64,000 bases of DNA from Lewinellaceae bacterium (GTDB taxonomy: Bacteria; Bacteroidota; Bacteroidia; Chitinophagales; Saprospiraceae), in assembly GCA_020636375.1 (NCBI GenBank), contig JACJXZ010000017.1, positions 62,001 to 126,000 of the forward strand. Reading direction: 5' to 3'. How positions within the stretch are numbered: the stretch's first letter is position 1; each line of letters begins with the position of its first letter. The position numbers and the translations under genes are program-made. This document shows positions 1 through 8,277 of the stretch, in pieces. The notes below the pieces were generated by a model. That model was not told where the DNA came from. It saw only the letters and a program-made list of their open reading frames with translations, and ran no database searches.

Positions 1-482
1 TCATGTCGGGCATTCCCTATGCCGCCGCCGACGGGCTCAGCGCCGGCTTACAGGCTATGAAAGGGAAGGCCGCATTGCCGGCGGAGGAGTGGGAAAGCCG
101 GGTGCGCCGGCAGAATGCGGGCTACGCCGCCCCTTATCCTCCCCTGGCCATATTCCACGGAACGGACGACCCCATCGTCAGCAGCGTCAACGCCGACGAA
201 CTGGCCGAACAATGGCTGAGCCTCTATGACCTCGATCCGGTGGCGCCCGCCGAAGTAAAAACGATGAACGGCACAGCGCTAGTCAAACGCACCACCTATC
301 AGGACAGCGCCGGCGCTACCGTCCTCCTCCGCTACGACCTCGACGGCCTGGGCCACGCCATCGCCGTCGACCCGGGCGAGGGGCCTATGCAGGGCGGCGC
401 GGAAGGGGATTTTTCCAAGGATGTGGATTTCTTTTCTTCGTATTGGGCGGCCCGGTTCTTTGGCCTTATCCCGGATAACTAA
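1..482 (+). CDS. Secreted PHB-depolymerase-type esterase, C-terminal part
   Basis: This is the 3' end of a gene that begins upstream of the window; the frame is already open at base 3, and the Met there is probably internal. The visible ~159 residues resemble the C-terminal half of LpqC/PHB-depolymerase-like alpha/beta hydrolases. The segment SGIPYAAADGLSAGLQAMKG looks like the region after the nucleophile. PPLAIFHGTDDPIVSS carries the acid-residue loop (HGTDD), and GLGHAIAVDPG fits the catalytic-His loop. Ser-nucleophile, signal peptide and start are not visible. The family is assigned from these motifs only; the substrate is unknown. Confidence 0.6.
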   Translation, partial: MSGIPYAAADGLSAGLQAMKGKAALPAEEWESRVRRQNAGYAAPYPPLAIFHGTDDPIVSSVNADELAEQWLSLYDLDPVAPAEVKTMNGTALVKRTTYQDSAGATVLLRYDLDGLGHAIAVDPGEGPMQGGAEGDFSKDVDFFSSYWAARFFGLIPDN

Positions 483-498
483 CAACTCCCCGCCCGCC

Positions 499-1149
499 TC
501 ACTTCCGCTTCACATACGAATCGACGCCCTTGCTTTTCAGCTCGCTGACTAATGACTGGGCGCTACTTAGGGAGCTGAAGCGGTCAACCATTACGACCGT
601 ATACTTACCCCGGTCAAAAGGTTCCAGTATGACGTTGTTGTAGCCCATGGACCGCAGTTTTTTTTCCATGTCCTGGGCATAGGCTTTTACGGTAAAGGTT
701 CCGGCCATAACCATAAAATCTCCCGAAGCGCTGCTGGCCGGGCTGCCAGAAGTGGCGCCGCCCCGCGCGGTATATTCCTCCCGGGCAACGCTGCTGCTCC
801 GGGTGTCCGTCTCTTCGGATGTAGAAGAAGGTGCAGTGGATGGGGTACCGGAGGCGGAACGCCCTTTATCGAGGCCTTCACCATTCTGGTAATCGTAATC
901 CGAACGGCTGCCGGCGTCGGCAGAACCGGCATCCGCCTGGCTCTCTATATCTTCTGCTTTGTTTTCTTCGTTGAAGTAATAGGTGTCGTCTCCGGCGTCC
1001 TCGTTGTTGCCCGGGGGCGCCACTTCCGTCGTCGTTCCGGAGTCGCTGCCGGGTTCTCCCAGCAGGTTGGTGGTCATATAGATGAGATAAACGAGTGCTG
1101 CAACACAAACAGCAACGATGGCAATAGTAACATAATCCAGTCGTGACAT
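499..1149 (-). CDS. Single-pass membrane protein with C-terminal SPOR domain
   Basis: A 216-residue protein. Residues about 7-29 form one hydrophobic helix just after a short cytoplasmic start. A long Ser/Thr/Gly/Glu-rich linker (about 35-140) follows, and the last ~74 residues (143-216) form a SPOR domain: GDFMVMAGTF opens the first strand and YTVVMVDRFSS the second half. SPOR domains bind glycan strands stripped of stem peptides at division sites, so the protein probably sits in the inner membrane with the SPOR domain in the periplasm. A role in division or envelope remodelling is inferred. Its stop codon lies 17 bases from the end of the convergent esterase gene. Confidence 0.85.
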   Translation of the reverse strand: MSRLDYVTIAIVAVCVAALVYLIYMTTNLLGEPGSDSGTTTEVAPPGNNEDAGDDTYYFNEENKAEDIESQADAGSADAGSRSDYDYQNGEGLDKGRSASGTPSTAPSSTSEETDTRSSSVAREEYTARGGATSGSPASSASGDFMVMAGTFTVKAYAQDMEKKLRSMGYNNVILEPFDRGKYTVVMVDRFSSLSSAQSLVSELKSKGVDSYVKRK

Positions 1150-1463
1150 AGCCTTTTGTGGTTTGGTACAAGGTATTTCAGTACAACGAATTGGCGCCGT
1201 GCCCTATTTCTTCATACCGATTTTTCTGTTCTGGGTTTAAAATAAGTATTTTTTTGCCCGCCTGTAGCAATAATATGGCTGGAAAAATACCGCTGATAAG
1301 AGTTTGGGATTGATTTGAGCATACACAGGCACAGAATCCTGATTTTGTTCCTCGTTGTTGGTTGTCCGTTGACCGTTGTCTGTTTCGGGGAACAATCAAC
1401 GAATGGCTCCAGGCCTGTGCCCCCCGCAACAATATAACAATCCAACAATATAGCAATACCCCC
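1150..1463. other. Gene-free stretch between two minus-strand genes
   Basis: No convincing gene here. The left part must hold the promoter of the SPOR gene. The middle, about 1340-1450, is low-complexity and rich in TTG/CCGTTG and AACAATA words that recur elsewhere in the window (for example near 14815-14840). Longer frames through it read only low-complexity or antisense sequence. Confidence 0.4.
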
Positions 1464-2303
1464 TCACTCCCGGACCACCACCGTTTCCCACCCGTCATAT
1501 TCGCCGCTGTATTTTTCCGCTTTCTCCTGCAGGCTGCGGGTCAGTTCGTGGATGCGGGGGACGTGGATGCTGTCTTCGCGGATGATATGCAGGCTGTAGG
1601 GGTTTTCTCCCTCTGCCTTTTCGTTCATCTCTACGAACCCGAATCCCTCTGCCCGGGCTTCCCGGAGGAAACTATCGCGCTGTTCCGGGCCGGGAAAGTA
1701 AATCCAGTGGTCGATGGGGCGGGGCCGCCGAAGGGCATCGCCGGCGCTCTGCAACCCCTGGAGGACTCTTTCGTTCTGGATTTCCTGCATTTCCCCGGAG
1801 GAAGGGAAAAGAATGTTGAAGTAGGCGCCCCACTGCGGGTCTTTGCGGACTTCCTGCTCCACCTTCCGGCTCCGGAAGCCTGCCAGGACCTGCCCGGTGA
1901 TGCGCTCCGGGTCCCGGCTGTCGTTGAGGTAAAAAAAGAATGTTTTCCGCCCGAAAGAAGTACTGCTGCCCACGAAAATCCCCTGTCCGGGTTTCTCCAG
2001 GGCGCGGATGAGCTGGTCTTGCAGGCGGTTGGCGATACCGATCTCCCGTTCAGTGGGGAAGCCGGAAGGCAATTCCCCTTCGGCCAGGACGCTCAGCACC
2101 AGCAGCTTGTTGTGGTACGGGAGCGGCGCTACCCGGGCCCAGCCCAGGTCGGTCGTTATCACTGAAGGGCCGGCGGCTTCTTCGCGCAGGAATACCGCCC
2201 AGTCCTCCTGGTGCGGCTCAATGGGAGGGCCTTCGGGAGGGCCGCCGCCCTGGCAGGCGGCAAACAGGAGGAGAAAGAAGAAGTAGAAATAATTGTGGGA
2301 CAT
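1464..2303 (-). CDS. Lipoprotein with DUF695 and RraB-like domains
   Basis: A 279-residue protein with a hydrophobic signal ending in FAAC, a lipobox, so it is probably an outer- or periplasm-facing lipoprotein. Residues about 30-175 resemble DUF695 (HNKLLVLSVLAEGELP, GAYFNILFPSSGE). Residues about 195-279 resemble the ribonuclease-E-inhibitor RraB fold, including RPRPIDHWIYFP and the helix DSFLREARAEGFGF. The DUF695-RraB order is a known combination, though it is usually cytoplasmic; the lipoprotein signal is unusual. Its biochemical role is unknown, and an effect on RNase E is not implied for a lipid-anchored form. Confidence 0.75.
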   Translation of the reverse strand: MSHNYFYFFFLLLFAACQGGGPPEGPPIEPHQEDWAVFLREEAAGPSVITTDLGWARVAPLPYHNKLLVLSVLAEGELPSGFPTEREIGIANRLQDQLIRALEKPGQGIFVGSSTSFGRKTFFFYLNDSRDPERITGQVLAGFRSRKVEQEVRKDPQWGAYFNILFPSSGEMQEIQNERVLQGLQSAGDALRRPRPIDHWIYFPGPEQRDSFLREARAEGFGFVEMNEKAEGENPYSLHIIREDSIHVPRIHELTRSLQEKAEKYSGEYDGWETVVVRE

Positions 2304-2380
2304 CAGGTTGATATTTTCTCGTTCTGTGGTATTCGCGGCCCAGGCCGTTTCGCCGGCAGGCCGAGGCTATTTCATCGCAT

Positions 2381-3241
2381 TCAGGTGCAGGCGATCTTCA
2401 GCCCATCGTAGCCCAAGGTAACATTTTCGGGCAACTCCTGCTGCACTTCTTCGTGCCGGCCCATGCGATGGCTGATATGCGTGAGATAGGCCCTTTCCGG
2501 GCCGAGCTGTCCGATCAGCTCCAGGGCCTGTTGCAGGTTGAGGTGGGAATGGTGTTCCCGGCGGTGTAAGGCACTGATTACCAGCTTGCGGACACCTTTC
2601 ACCTTTTCCAGTTCCTCGGGAGCGATCGACCGCACATCCGTCAGGTAGGCGAACTGCCCGATGCGGAAGCCCAGGACGGGCATCCTGCCGTGCATCGCTT
2701 CGACCGGCTGCACCTCCAGCCCGGCCACCCTGAAGGGCTCGTCTTTCGAGATGGCGTGCAGCCGCACCATCGGTGCCCCGGGGTAGCGGTTCTCTGCGGC
2801 AAACACGTATGCAAAGCGCTGGATAAGAGATTGCTGGACGCGAGGCGTACAATACACAGGCATATCCGTCCAGTTTTGAAAATTGAAAGGCCGGACGTCA
2901 TCCATGCCAATGATGTGGTCATTGTGTTCGTGGGTGATCAGGATCGCGTCCAGCCGACGGGTCTGGCTGCGCAGCATTTGCTGCCGGAAGTCCGGGCCGC
3001 AATCAATAGCGATGCGGGTATCTCCATAGCGGATGAGCGCGGCGGTGCGCAGCCGCTTGTCCCGCTCGTCCGCAGAGGTACACACCTCGCATTCGCACCC
3101 GATGACGGGTACGCCCTGGGAGGTTCCGGTGCCGGTCAGAATTATTTCCAGTTCTGTAGCCAGTGTGATGTGTGATTTTTCATTTGCGATGTGTGATTTT
3201 TCATTTGCCGCCGGGAACTCGCCGGGCTGCGAGGCACACAT
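2381..3241 (-). CDS. PhnP-like MBL-fold metallo-hydrolase
   Basis: A metallo-beta-lactamase-fold hydrolase. The conserved core opens with LTGTGTSQGVPVIGC, continues through a CxC...C cluster (CECEVC) and carries the metal motif HEHNDH. Later metal ligands are in HRREHHSHL and LTHISH. These match the PhnP / Bacteroidota hydrolase group that acts on cyclic phosphates or related phosphodiesters; the substrate here is unproven and the enzyme should be cytoplasmic. The start is unclear. The frame stays open up to 3331, but the region before the core includes a 21-bp tandem duplication and does not resemble the family. I placed the start at an internal Met (3241); a CTG at 3163 right before the core is another option. 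Confidence 0.85.
   Translation of the reverse strand: MCASQPGEFPAANEKSHIANEKSHITLATELEIILTGTGTSQGVPVIGCECEVCTSADERDKRLRTAALIRYGDTRIAIDCGPDFRQQMLRSQTRRLDAILITHEHNDHIIGMDDVRPFNFQNWTDMPVYCTPRVQQSLIQRFAYVFAAENRYPGAPMVRLHAISKDEPFRVAGLEVQPVEAMHGRMPVLGFRIGQFAYLTDVRSIAPEELEKVKGVRKLVISALHRREHHSHLNLQQALELIGQLGPERAYLTHISHRMGRHEEVQQELPENVTLGYDGLKIACT
3167..3208. repeat. 21-bp tandem duplication at the start of the MBL gene
   Basis: The 21-bp unit (GATGTGTGATTTTTCATTTGC) occurs twice head to tail, at 3167-3187 and 3188-3208. In the frame of the metallo-hydrolase it would add two copies of ANEKSHI directly before the conserved core. Related AAATCGCAAAT words follow to about 3271. Confidence 0.85.
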
Positions 3242-3553
3242 CGAAAATCGCATATCATAAATCGCAAATTTTAACCGGCTCGTAGAGACGGCCATAAATG
3301 AAAACACGGTGCCTGCGGGTGCGATTCCCATTTGTACCCATGTAGCAGATAGCGTGGGGAAATGCCCCTAAAATTCAGGAAAACACGGTTTCACAGTCCC
3401 CTTGCTCCACTGTTATGGAGCCTACGGCCTCAACAATGGAACCGGGAAACCATGTAACAGTACTTCGAGGGAATGATTCCGGGTGTTTTCATGCCCAGAA
3501 ACATAAGGGGGTACAAACTAGAATCGCACCCTGCCCGCACGGAAGCCTATCAA
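3242..3553. other. Gene-free stretch
   Basis: No gene supported between the metallo-hydrolase and the small conserved protein. It contains AT-rich words related to the 21-bp repeat at its left end and otherwise unremarkable sequence. The terminator of the 93-aa gene on the left side and the promoter of the hydrolase are expected here but are not distinct. Confidence 0.35.
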
Positions 3554-3835
3554 TCATTCCTCCTCGTCGCCGGCCGCCAGCTCGTTGATCTTCCTGAAGA
3601 ATTTGGCCGAAGGTTCGCTGAGTTGTCCTACGGGCACTTCCAGGCTGCCGAGGATGTCGATCAGGCAGTTGATCCGCCCTTCGGTGTCGTAGAACTTGTT
3701 GATCACCGCCACCTTTCGGTCCTCTACGATACAATAGCCGGAATTGAAGTTGCCCTTCTCGTAGCGCACCGTATATTCGAGCTCTTCGAGCAGGGTTTCC
3801 AGCTTCTTCAGGCTGTGCCGCGTGTATTTGAACAT
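3554..3835 (-). CDS. Conserved small Bacteroidota protein of unknown function
   Basis: A 93-residue cytoplasmic protein with no signal or membrane segment. It starts with a helix rich in Lys and Leu (HSLKKLETLLEELEYTVRYE). A probable beta-hairpin follows (GNFNSGYCIVEDRKVAVINK), then a short helix (RINCLIDILGSL) and an acidic tail. From memory this pattern, KGNFxSGYC...VVNKFxDTE, is widespread as a hypothetical protein in Bacteroidota, but I know no function. Start chosen at the only Met; the gene stands alone between two gene-poor stretches. Confidence 0.75.
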   Translation of the reverse strand: MFKYTRHSLKKLETLLEELEYTVRYEKGNFNSGYCIVEDRKVAVINKFYDTEGRINCLIDILGSLEVPVGQLSEPSAKFFRKINELAAGDEEE

Positions 3836-4071
3836 AATTTTTTATTGACCCCGGCAAATATAGGGCTTGGCGGGAAAAGAAAAAACAGAGAGGCGCGATA
3901 AGTGGATCTCATGAATGTGCAAGTATCCTGATAATGCCAGGGCCTGACAAAAGTTACAGCCTGGGGAGAAATATGTTTTCGGGGAAATTGGCGTTATGCA
4001 TTGGAAATGCTCGCCAAAGAGGGGGCCGAATAGTGATCAGGACATTAGGCGGGAAGCAGGCCGGAATTTTC

Positions 4072-4079
4072 TAACTTTG
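4072..4079 (+). promoter_or_regulatory. Bacteroidota-type -7 box (TAACTTTG)
   Basis: TAACTTTG matches the Bacteroidota -7 consensus TAnnTTTG and lies 36 bases before the ATG of the outer-membrane protein at 4116. The -33 TTG element is not distinct. An 18-bp stretch starting inside this box recurs with one mismatch at 45723-45740. Confidence 0.55.
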
Positions 4080-4115
4080 GCCCAGAAAGCGTAAAGCACT
4101 AAAAAATACAGGAAC

Positions 4116-4745
4116 ATGAAGCTTCAATTTCAACTCATAGCCATCCTATTTCTTCTCGCGGGCGAGCTGCAGGCTCAGAATGCCGGCCCGGAGCGCCGCT
4201 TCGAAGCGGGCATCGTCGCGGGGATGAACCTCTCGCAGGTCGACGGGGACGACCTCACCGGCTTCAACAAGATCGGCGTCAACGTCGGCGGGCGGGTCGA
4301 TGCCATCCTGACCCAGCGCTGGCGGCTGAGCCTGGAGATGCTCTACGCCCAGCAGGGCGCCAGCCGCCACAAGCTGGACAATCCGGCTTCCGTCTTTGAC
4401 AAGATCCGGCTCAACCTGGTGGAAGCGCCGGTGATGGTACACTTTCAGGACTGGAAGATACAGGCCAGCGCCGGCGTGTCCTACGCCCGGGTGATCAACG
4501 CGGAGATCATCGACTTTACCGGTGAGGACGCCACCGGGTCTTACCCTTTGAAAGACAACCTCTACTCCATCATCCTGGGCGGGACGTTTTTCTTCCAGGA
4601 AAACCTGGGCATCAACATCCAATGGTCGAGGTGGATCAACAACCTGCTCATCAGCGACGGCAACGAGCCCAGCCCGCTGCCCAGCCAGCAGTCCGGCCGG
4701 TTCATCGGCCGCACCGTGACCATCCGGGGGATTTATATGTTTTAA
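4116..4745 (+). CDS. Outer-membrane beta-barrel protein (PorT-like family)
   Basis: A 209-residue protein with a signal peptide ending near LQAQ. Alternating aromatic and small residues then suit an eight-strand barrel of the OMP_b-brl type common in Bacteroidota: EAGIVAGMNLSQVDGDD, WRLSLEMLYAQQG, YSIILGGTFFF, and a final strand ending RGIYMF with a terminal Phe for BAM recognition. Its specific job is not evident; members are often annotated PorT-like, but that does not show a role in T9SS. It has its own promoter upstream and a strong bidirectional terminator downstream, so it is probably monocistronic. Confidence 0.8.
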   Translation: MKLQFQLIAILFLLAGELQAQNAGPERRFEAGIVAGMNLSQVDGDDLTGFNKIGVNVGGRVDAILTQRWRLSLEMLYAQQGASRHKLDNPASVFDKIRLNLVEAPVMVHFQDWKIQASAGVSYARVINAEIIDFTGEDATGSYPLKDNLYSIILGGTFFFQENLGINIQWSRWINNLLISDGNEPSPLPSQQSGRFIGRTVTIRGIYMF

Positions 4746-4792
4746 CCGAAAAAATTACCGGGCCCACACGGGAACTGGTAATTTTTTCGGTT
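4744..4792. terminator. Bidirectional intrinsic terminator
   Basis: A perfect 16-bp inverted repeat (AACCGAAAAAATTACC at 4744-4759 with its complement at 4777-4792) and a 17-base loop. The A-run on one arm and T-run on the other suit termination in both directions. It sits exactly between two convergent stop codons (4745 and 4801). Confidence 0.85.
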
Positions 4793-4800
4793 TACGCAGC

Positions 4801-5382
4801 CTACATGCCCCTTGCCGGCACATCCAGAAAACCTACCAGCCGCCCCTGCTCATCCCGGCGGAGGTCCACCAGGAAAAACTGGTCATTGCCATTGATGAAC
4901 TGCTTGTCGCTAAGGGTGGAGTACTGGCTGAACTGGAAAGTGTAACCTTTTGGCTTAGCTCCTTCAACCTGTAAGTGGATGTGGCCGCCTTCTCCCTTGC
5001 TATTGTATTTGCCGGGCAGGATAGTGGAAATGAGGAAGCGCCCCTGTTCATCCGTTTGCACCGTGCCGCTGATGCGGGCGGTTTCGGGCTGGCGCGGGTT
5101 GCTTTGGCGGTAGTCGCCTTTGATGTCCGTATGGTATACCAGTACGGAAGCATGAGGCACAGGTGCCTGGCTTTCCTTTCGGAGCAGCCTGCCGCAGATG
5201 AGCAGCGGCATACCGGGTTCGCCTTCCGGCGCAGGCCGTACCTGGCAGGAAGGCGGCAGGGCCTGAAATAAACGGAGGGTGGCCTGGCCGGCAGCGTCCA
5301 GGCGTGGAATGTCATCGGCGGGCTGGCACTGGCCGGCGCCGACCAGCATCACGAGAAAAAATAAAACAGCCGGGGATTTCAT
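4801..5382 (-). CDS. Secreted intradiol-dioxygenase-like protein
   Basis: A 193-residue protein with a signal peptide. The C-terminal ~130 residues match the catalytic fold of intradiol ring-cleavage dioxygenases: an Ig-like start (PVPHASVLVYHTD), DIKGDY with the first Tyr ligand, TDEQGRFLISTILPGKY with the second Tyr, and GGHIHLQV with the two His ligands. All four expected Fe(III) ligands (Tyr, Tyr, His, His) are therefore present. Cytoplasmic relatives open protocatechuate or catechol; secreted forms are less understood. There are no aromatic-catabolism genes nearby, so the substrate is unknown. Confidence 0.8.
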   Translation of the reverse strand: MKSPAVLFFLVMLVGAGQCQPADDIPRLDAAGQATLRLFQALPPSCQVRPAPEGEPGMPLLICGRLLRKESQAPVPHASVLVYHTDIKGDYRQSNPRQPETARISGTVQTDEQGRFLISTILPGKYNSKGEGGHIHLQVEGAKPKGYTFQFSQYSTLSDKQFINGNDQFFLVDLRRDEQGRLVGFLDVPARGM

Positions 5383-5638
5383 AAGCGTTAATTTTTAGTT
5401 TTCAACAATGGATGATTTTTCTTCCGGTTAAAATAAGACAGGGGGAATAGCTGGTTTTGAAAAGTAGACGAACGGGAGATGGGGGCAAACAGACGACAGG
5501 ATTAGGTCAGAATAAGTATGGCGCTGGTTGTAATAGACAGGATTAACAGGATTAACATGATATGGCTAAGAACCCAGGAACAGCCACAAAAAAGTAACCG
5601 ATATTTATCTCCAACATACCTGTATGCCGTTTTGCCAT

Positions 5639-6400
5639 ATGAAAAAACCATACTTTTTTATCTTTTGTCTGGTATCCGTTACTGCTGCCTCCGCCCAATC
5701 TGGCCGTTGGCAATGGGGTACAGGCACCAGCGTACATTTATCCAGCCCGGAATTGCAGGTAGCGCCGGCCGCTACTTCGGAGATAGTGCTGCGCCCGGGC
5801 CTGTCGGCGCTGGCCCGCTACCGCCTGAACCGAAGAACCAACTGGCAGTGGGGCCCATTGCGCAACCGCATCAACCTGTTCTGGGAAACCGGGCTTAGGG
5901 CCGACGGGTTGGCGTATTCCTATGATACCGGCCAGGAAGTCATTTCCCGGGATTATATCAGCCTGGAAGCCCCGGTTCATCTGGTATTGCTGTCCGATGT
6001 GCGCGGTTTCCCCTGGTGGCGGAAACGGCGGATGCACGGCTACTGCCGGCTGGGAGCGGCCTTTGGCCTGGTTTTGCCCCGTGAAATCCGGGAAGCGGCT
6101 GCAGATCGGACAGAGGAAGCCAGCATTGGAGGGATGCGCGCCGCCCTCCACCTGAGCAGTGGGCTGTTGCGCAAAACCAGCAACGACAGCCATTCTTCCG
6201 TGGGGGTTTTCGCCCGGATAGGCCTGGCTGCTGTCGTGCAGGGGCAGCTGTCAACTCCCCGCCAGGAACCGGCTGTACCCTTCCGCAGCAACGGCAGCCT
6301 TTTCGGGTTGGAGTGGAGTTACTTTTTCGGACGAGGATTTACAGGAAAGGACCGGCTGCCGGAAGAGCCGGTGGATATGATATTGTGCCCGCGTTTTTGA
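5639..6400 (+). CDS. Outer-membrane beta-barrel protein, unknown role
   Basis: About 253 residues from the Met at 5639 (MKKPYFFIFCLVSVT), chosen over an in-frame Met five codons upstream because it gives a clean signal peptide ending in ASAQ. The rest alternates polar and aromatic residues in short strands (LSALARYRLNRRTNWQWG, ISLEAPVHLVLLSD, VGVFARIGLAAVVQGQ, LFGLEWSYFFGRG), typical of a small outer-membrane barrel. No specific family recognised. Copies of CAGGATT-type repeats flank the gene on both sides (5535-5556 and from 6402). Confidence 0.65.
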   Translation: MKKPYFFIFCLVSVTAASAQSGRWQWGTGTSVHLSSPELQVAPAATSEIVLRPGLSALARYRLNRRTNWQWGPLRNRINLFWETGLRADGLAYSYDTGQEVISRDYISLEAPVHLVLLSDVRGFPWWRKRRMHGYCRLGAAFGLVLPREIREAAADRTEEASIGGMRAALHLSSGLLRKTSNDSHSSVGVFARIGLAAVVQGQLSTPRQEPAVPFRSNGSLFGLEWSYFFGRGFTGKDRLPEEPVDMILCPRF

Positions 6401-6430
6401 TACAGGATTCACAGGATGGAAGGGGGACCG

Positions 6431-6526
6431 GATGAACAGGATTTACAGGTTTAGGGGCTGGATGCTTTGGGGGGACAGGATGTACAGGATTTACAGGTTT
6501 AGGGGCTGGATGCTTTGGGGGGACAG
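6431..6526. repeat. 48-bp tandem repeat, two full copies
   Basis: A 48-bp unit occurs at 6431-6478 and 6479-6526 with one difference, and a third copy begins at 6527. The unit starts GATGWACAGGATTTACAGG. It could be read as a 16-residue peptide repeat, but no protein signal surrounds it and I treat it as intergenic. Shorter ACAGGATT words extend from about 6402. Confidence 0.9.
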
Positions 6527-6588
6527 GATGTACAGGATGAATGAACCCCCTGATTATTTTATAAAAACCAATAAAGTGGCGGGGCTAG

Positions 6589-7500
6589 TTAGAACTGACC
6601 CAGGAACTGGATATCCTCTATCCGTTCCTGGGCGACATCTTCGTAGAGGGCGTAGAGCAGCCCATCTTTGAGGCCTACCCCTGGCACCATGATGTAATCG
6701 GAGCCGAACAAGCGCATCACTTCGGCGTAGATTTCGGAGGCGGGGATGATCACGTCGGCGCGGTCGGGGTTCATCTTGAGGATATTCATGCGCTGTTCGT
6801 AGGTAAACTCGCCGACGTAGGCGCGCAGGGCCTGCAGTTCTGCCAGGCTGATGCTGTTGCGGTATTTCTGGTTCGAGAGGTTGAACAGTTTATTGATGTT
6901 GCCGCCGGTGCCCACGGCTACGACCGGCGGTTTCATGGCCTCTGCCACCTTATCCCGCCAATTGGCGATGCTTTTGAAGGCTGCCTTGCGGATGTGGCCT
7001 TCCAGTTGCCGTACCGAGCCCATTTTAAAGGATTTGGAAGTAACGCGGTTTTTCCCGTCGTAGATGTTGATCTCGGTGCTGCCTCCGCCCACATCGATGT
7101 GGATATACGTCTTATCGTTCAGGTAAGGCACGATGGCTTTGCTAAGGTACTCCGCCTCTTCTTTGCCGCTAATGATGCCGATCTTGAGGTCGTAGTAGGT
7201 GGCGATGCGCTGGATGATGTCCTTGCCATTCTTCGCTTCGCGCATGGCGGAAGTAGCGCGGGCGATGTAGCCGTCCACATCGTACAGTTCGAGCAGCAGC
7301 TTGAAGGTGCGCATGAGCTTCTCGAAGCTGACGATGGTACCGTCGCTGATCCTTCCGGTCGAGAATACATCCCGCCCGAGGCGGAGCGGGAAGCGGATAT
7401 ATTCCTGGTTTTTGAAGCTGATCCGCTCCCCTTCTTTTATAATGCGAATGACCTGAAGGCGGATGGCGTTGGAGCCGATATCGATGGCGGCAAGTTTCAT
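6589..7500 (-). CDS. ppx: Exopolyphosphatase (Ppx/GppA family), short form
   Basis: A 303-residue cytoplasmic enzyme of the ASKHA superfamily that removes terminal phosphates from polyphosphate or converts pppGpp to ppGpp. The first phosphate loop is MKLAAIDIGSNAIRLQ at the N-terminus, and the second is IDVGGGSTEIN near residue 140. ATSAMREAKN and VAVGTGGNINKL are the other conserved blocks. The length fits the single-module short form without the C-terminal HD-like domain. Two PPK2 genes at 33.9-35.6 kb would work against or with it in polyphosphate turnover, though they are not adjacent. It is transcribed away from the palindromic element at 7580-7716. Confidence 0.9.
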   Translation of the reverse strand: MKLAAIDIGSNAIRLQVIRIIKEGERISFKNQEYIRFPLRLGRDVFSTGRISDGTIVSFEKLMRTFKLLLELYDVDGYIARATSAMREAKNGKDIIQRIATYYDLKIGIISGKEEAEYLSKAIVPYLNDKTYIHIDVGGGSTEINIYDGKNRVTSKSFKMGSVRQLEGHIRKAAFKSIANWRDKVAEAMKPPVVAVGTGGNINKLFNLSNQKYRNSISLAELQALRAYVGEFTYEQRMNILKMNPDRADVIIPASEIYAEVMRLFGSDYIMVPGVGLKDGLLYALYEDVAQERIEDIQFLGQF

Positions 7501-7579
7501 GGTTTTCTTTTTTGCAGGGCTTAAAGATAAGACAGGAACTATGACTTACCAAGTTGAGTCATTTGGGAACAATTTTTAT

Positions 7580-7716
7580 TACCTTAGTAGTGATTAAAAA
7601 ATAAATTCGACATTTTGGGCCGGCGAGTCAGGGGCAGCCTTCGCCCATAAAGGCTCCAGGCTGCCCCTGACTCGCCGGCGTCGAATTTATTTTTTAAATG
7701 TACCTTAGTAGTGATT
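7580..7716. repeat. Nested inverted-repeat element, copy A
   Basis: An outer 16-bp inverted repeat (7596-7611 with 7680-7695) encloses a 22-bp inverted repeat (7619-7640 with 7658-7679) around a 17-base loop. A 16-bp direct repeat, TACCTTAGTAGTGATT, lies immediately outside the left arm (7580-7595) and five bases outside the right arm (7701-7716). The element at 44978-45101 shares the outer arm, the TTAGTAGTGATT tip and the layout. The right TACCTTAG copy may serve as promoter for the next gene. Confidence 0.85.
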
Positions 7717-7742
7717 TTCACTCAACTAAAACCAACTAAACT

Positions 7743-8006
7743 ATGGGACTGATCTATTGGCTTCTCATTGGCTTTGCCGCCGGCGCCATCGCAAAAATGG
7801 TAACTCCTCAGGAAGAAAAAGGCGGTTGGATCTCTTCGATCATCATAGGCATTGTCGGTTCTTTCGTAGGCCGCATCATCGGCGGCTTTGTCGGAATTGC
7901 CAGTACCGGCCTGATCGGCAGCCTGCTCATCGCTGCCGGCGGCGCAGTTTTGGTGCTTTTCATTTATCATCGTTACCTGGCAGACAAGCTGAACCTGCCG
8001 ATATAG
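7743..8006 (+). CDS. GlsB/YeaQ/YmgE family stress-response membrane protein
   Basis: An 87-residue protein with three hydrophobic helices and glycine zipper-like repeats (LLIGFAAGAIAKMV, SIIIGIVGSFVGRIIGG, GLIGSLLIAAGGAVLVLF). The length and pattern match the transglycosylase-associated GlsB/YeaQ/YmgE family, inner-membrane proteins induced by envelope or general stress in other bacteria. The molecular function is not established. It starts 27 bases after the palindromic element, whose duplicated TACCTTAG box may drive it. Confidence 0.9.
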   Translation: MGLIYWLLIGFAAGAIAKMVTPQEEKGGWISSIIIGIVGSFVGRIIGGFVGIASTGLIGSLLIAAGGAVLVLFIYHRYLADKLNLPI

Positions 8007-8114
8007 TTTTTCCGTGTAACTATTGAGATGGGCTAAAAAGCGGAGAGCTGCTATAGTTACTTTTCCGTTCAGATGCACGCTTGGTTTTATAAAAGTATGT
8101 GTTTATACTCTGCT

Positions 8115-8244
8115 GCAATAGGTTTTCCCGCATGGCGGGACAGGTAGTGCATTTGCCCTCCCCGCCCCTTAATCCCCTAAAGGGGAAATCCTCCCATAAA
8201 TGCACTACTTGTCCCGCACACAAAGTGTCGGGAAAACCTATTGC
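8115..8244. repeat. Nested inverted-repeat element
   Basis: An outer perfect 16-bp inverted repeat (GCAATAGGTTTTCCCG at 8115-8130, complement at 8229-8244) encloses a second arm pair of 20 bp with one mismatch (8135-8154 with 8198-8217). The 43-base centre is C-rich and contains a small CCCCTAAAGGGG palindrome (8174-8185). The two-storey layout is like the elements at 7580 and 44978, but the sequence is unrelated. Confidence 0.85.
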
Positions 8245-8277
8245 CGTTAAGTATAGCGCTTAAGAACCTTAGAAAGA

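Noticed and set aside
6432..6671. 79-codon frame with a 16-residue peptide repeat
   Set aside because: It arises only from the 48-bp tandem repeat and then enters the antisense of ppx.
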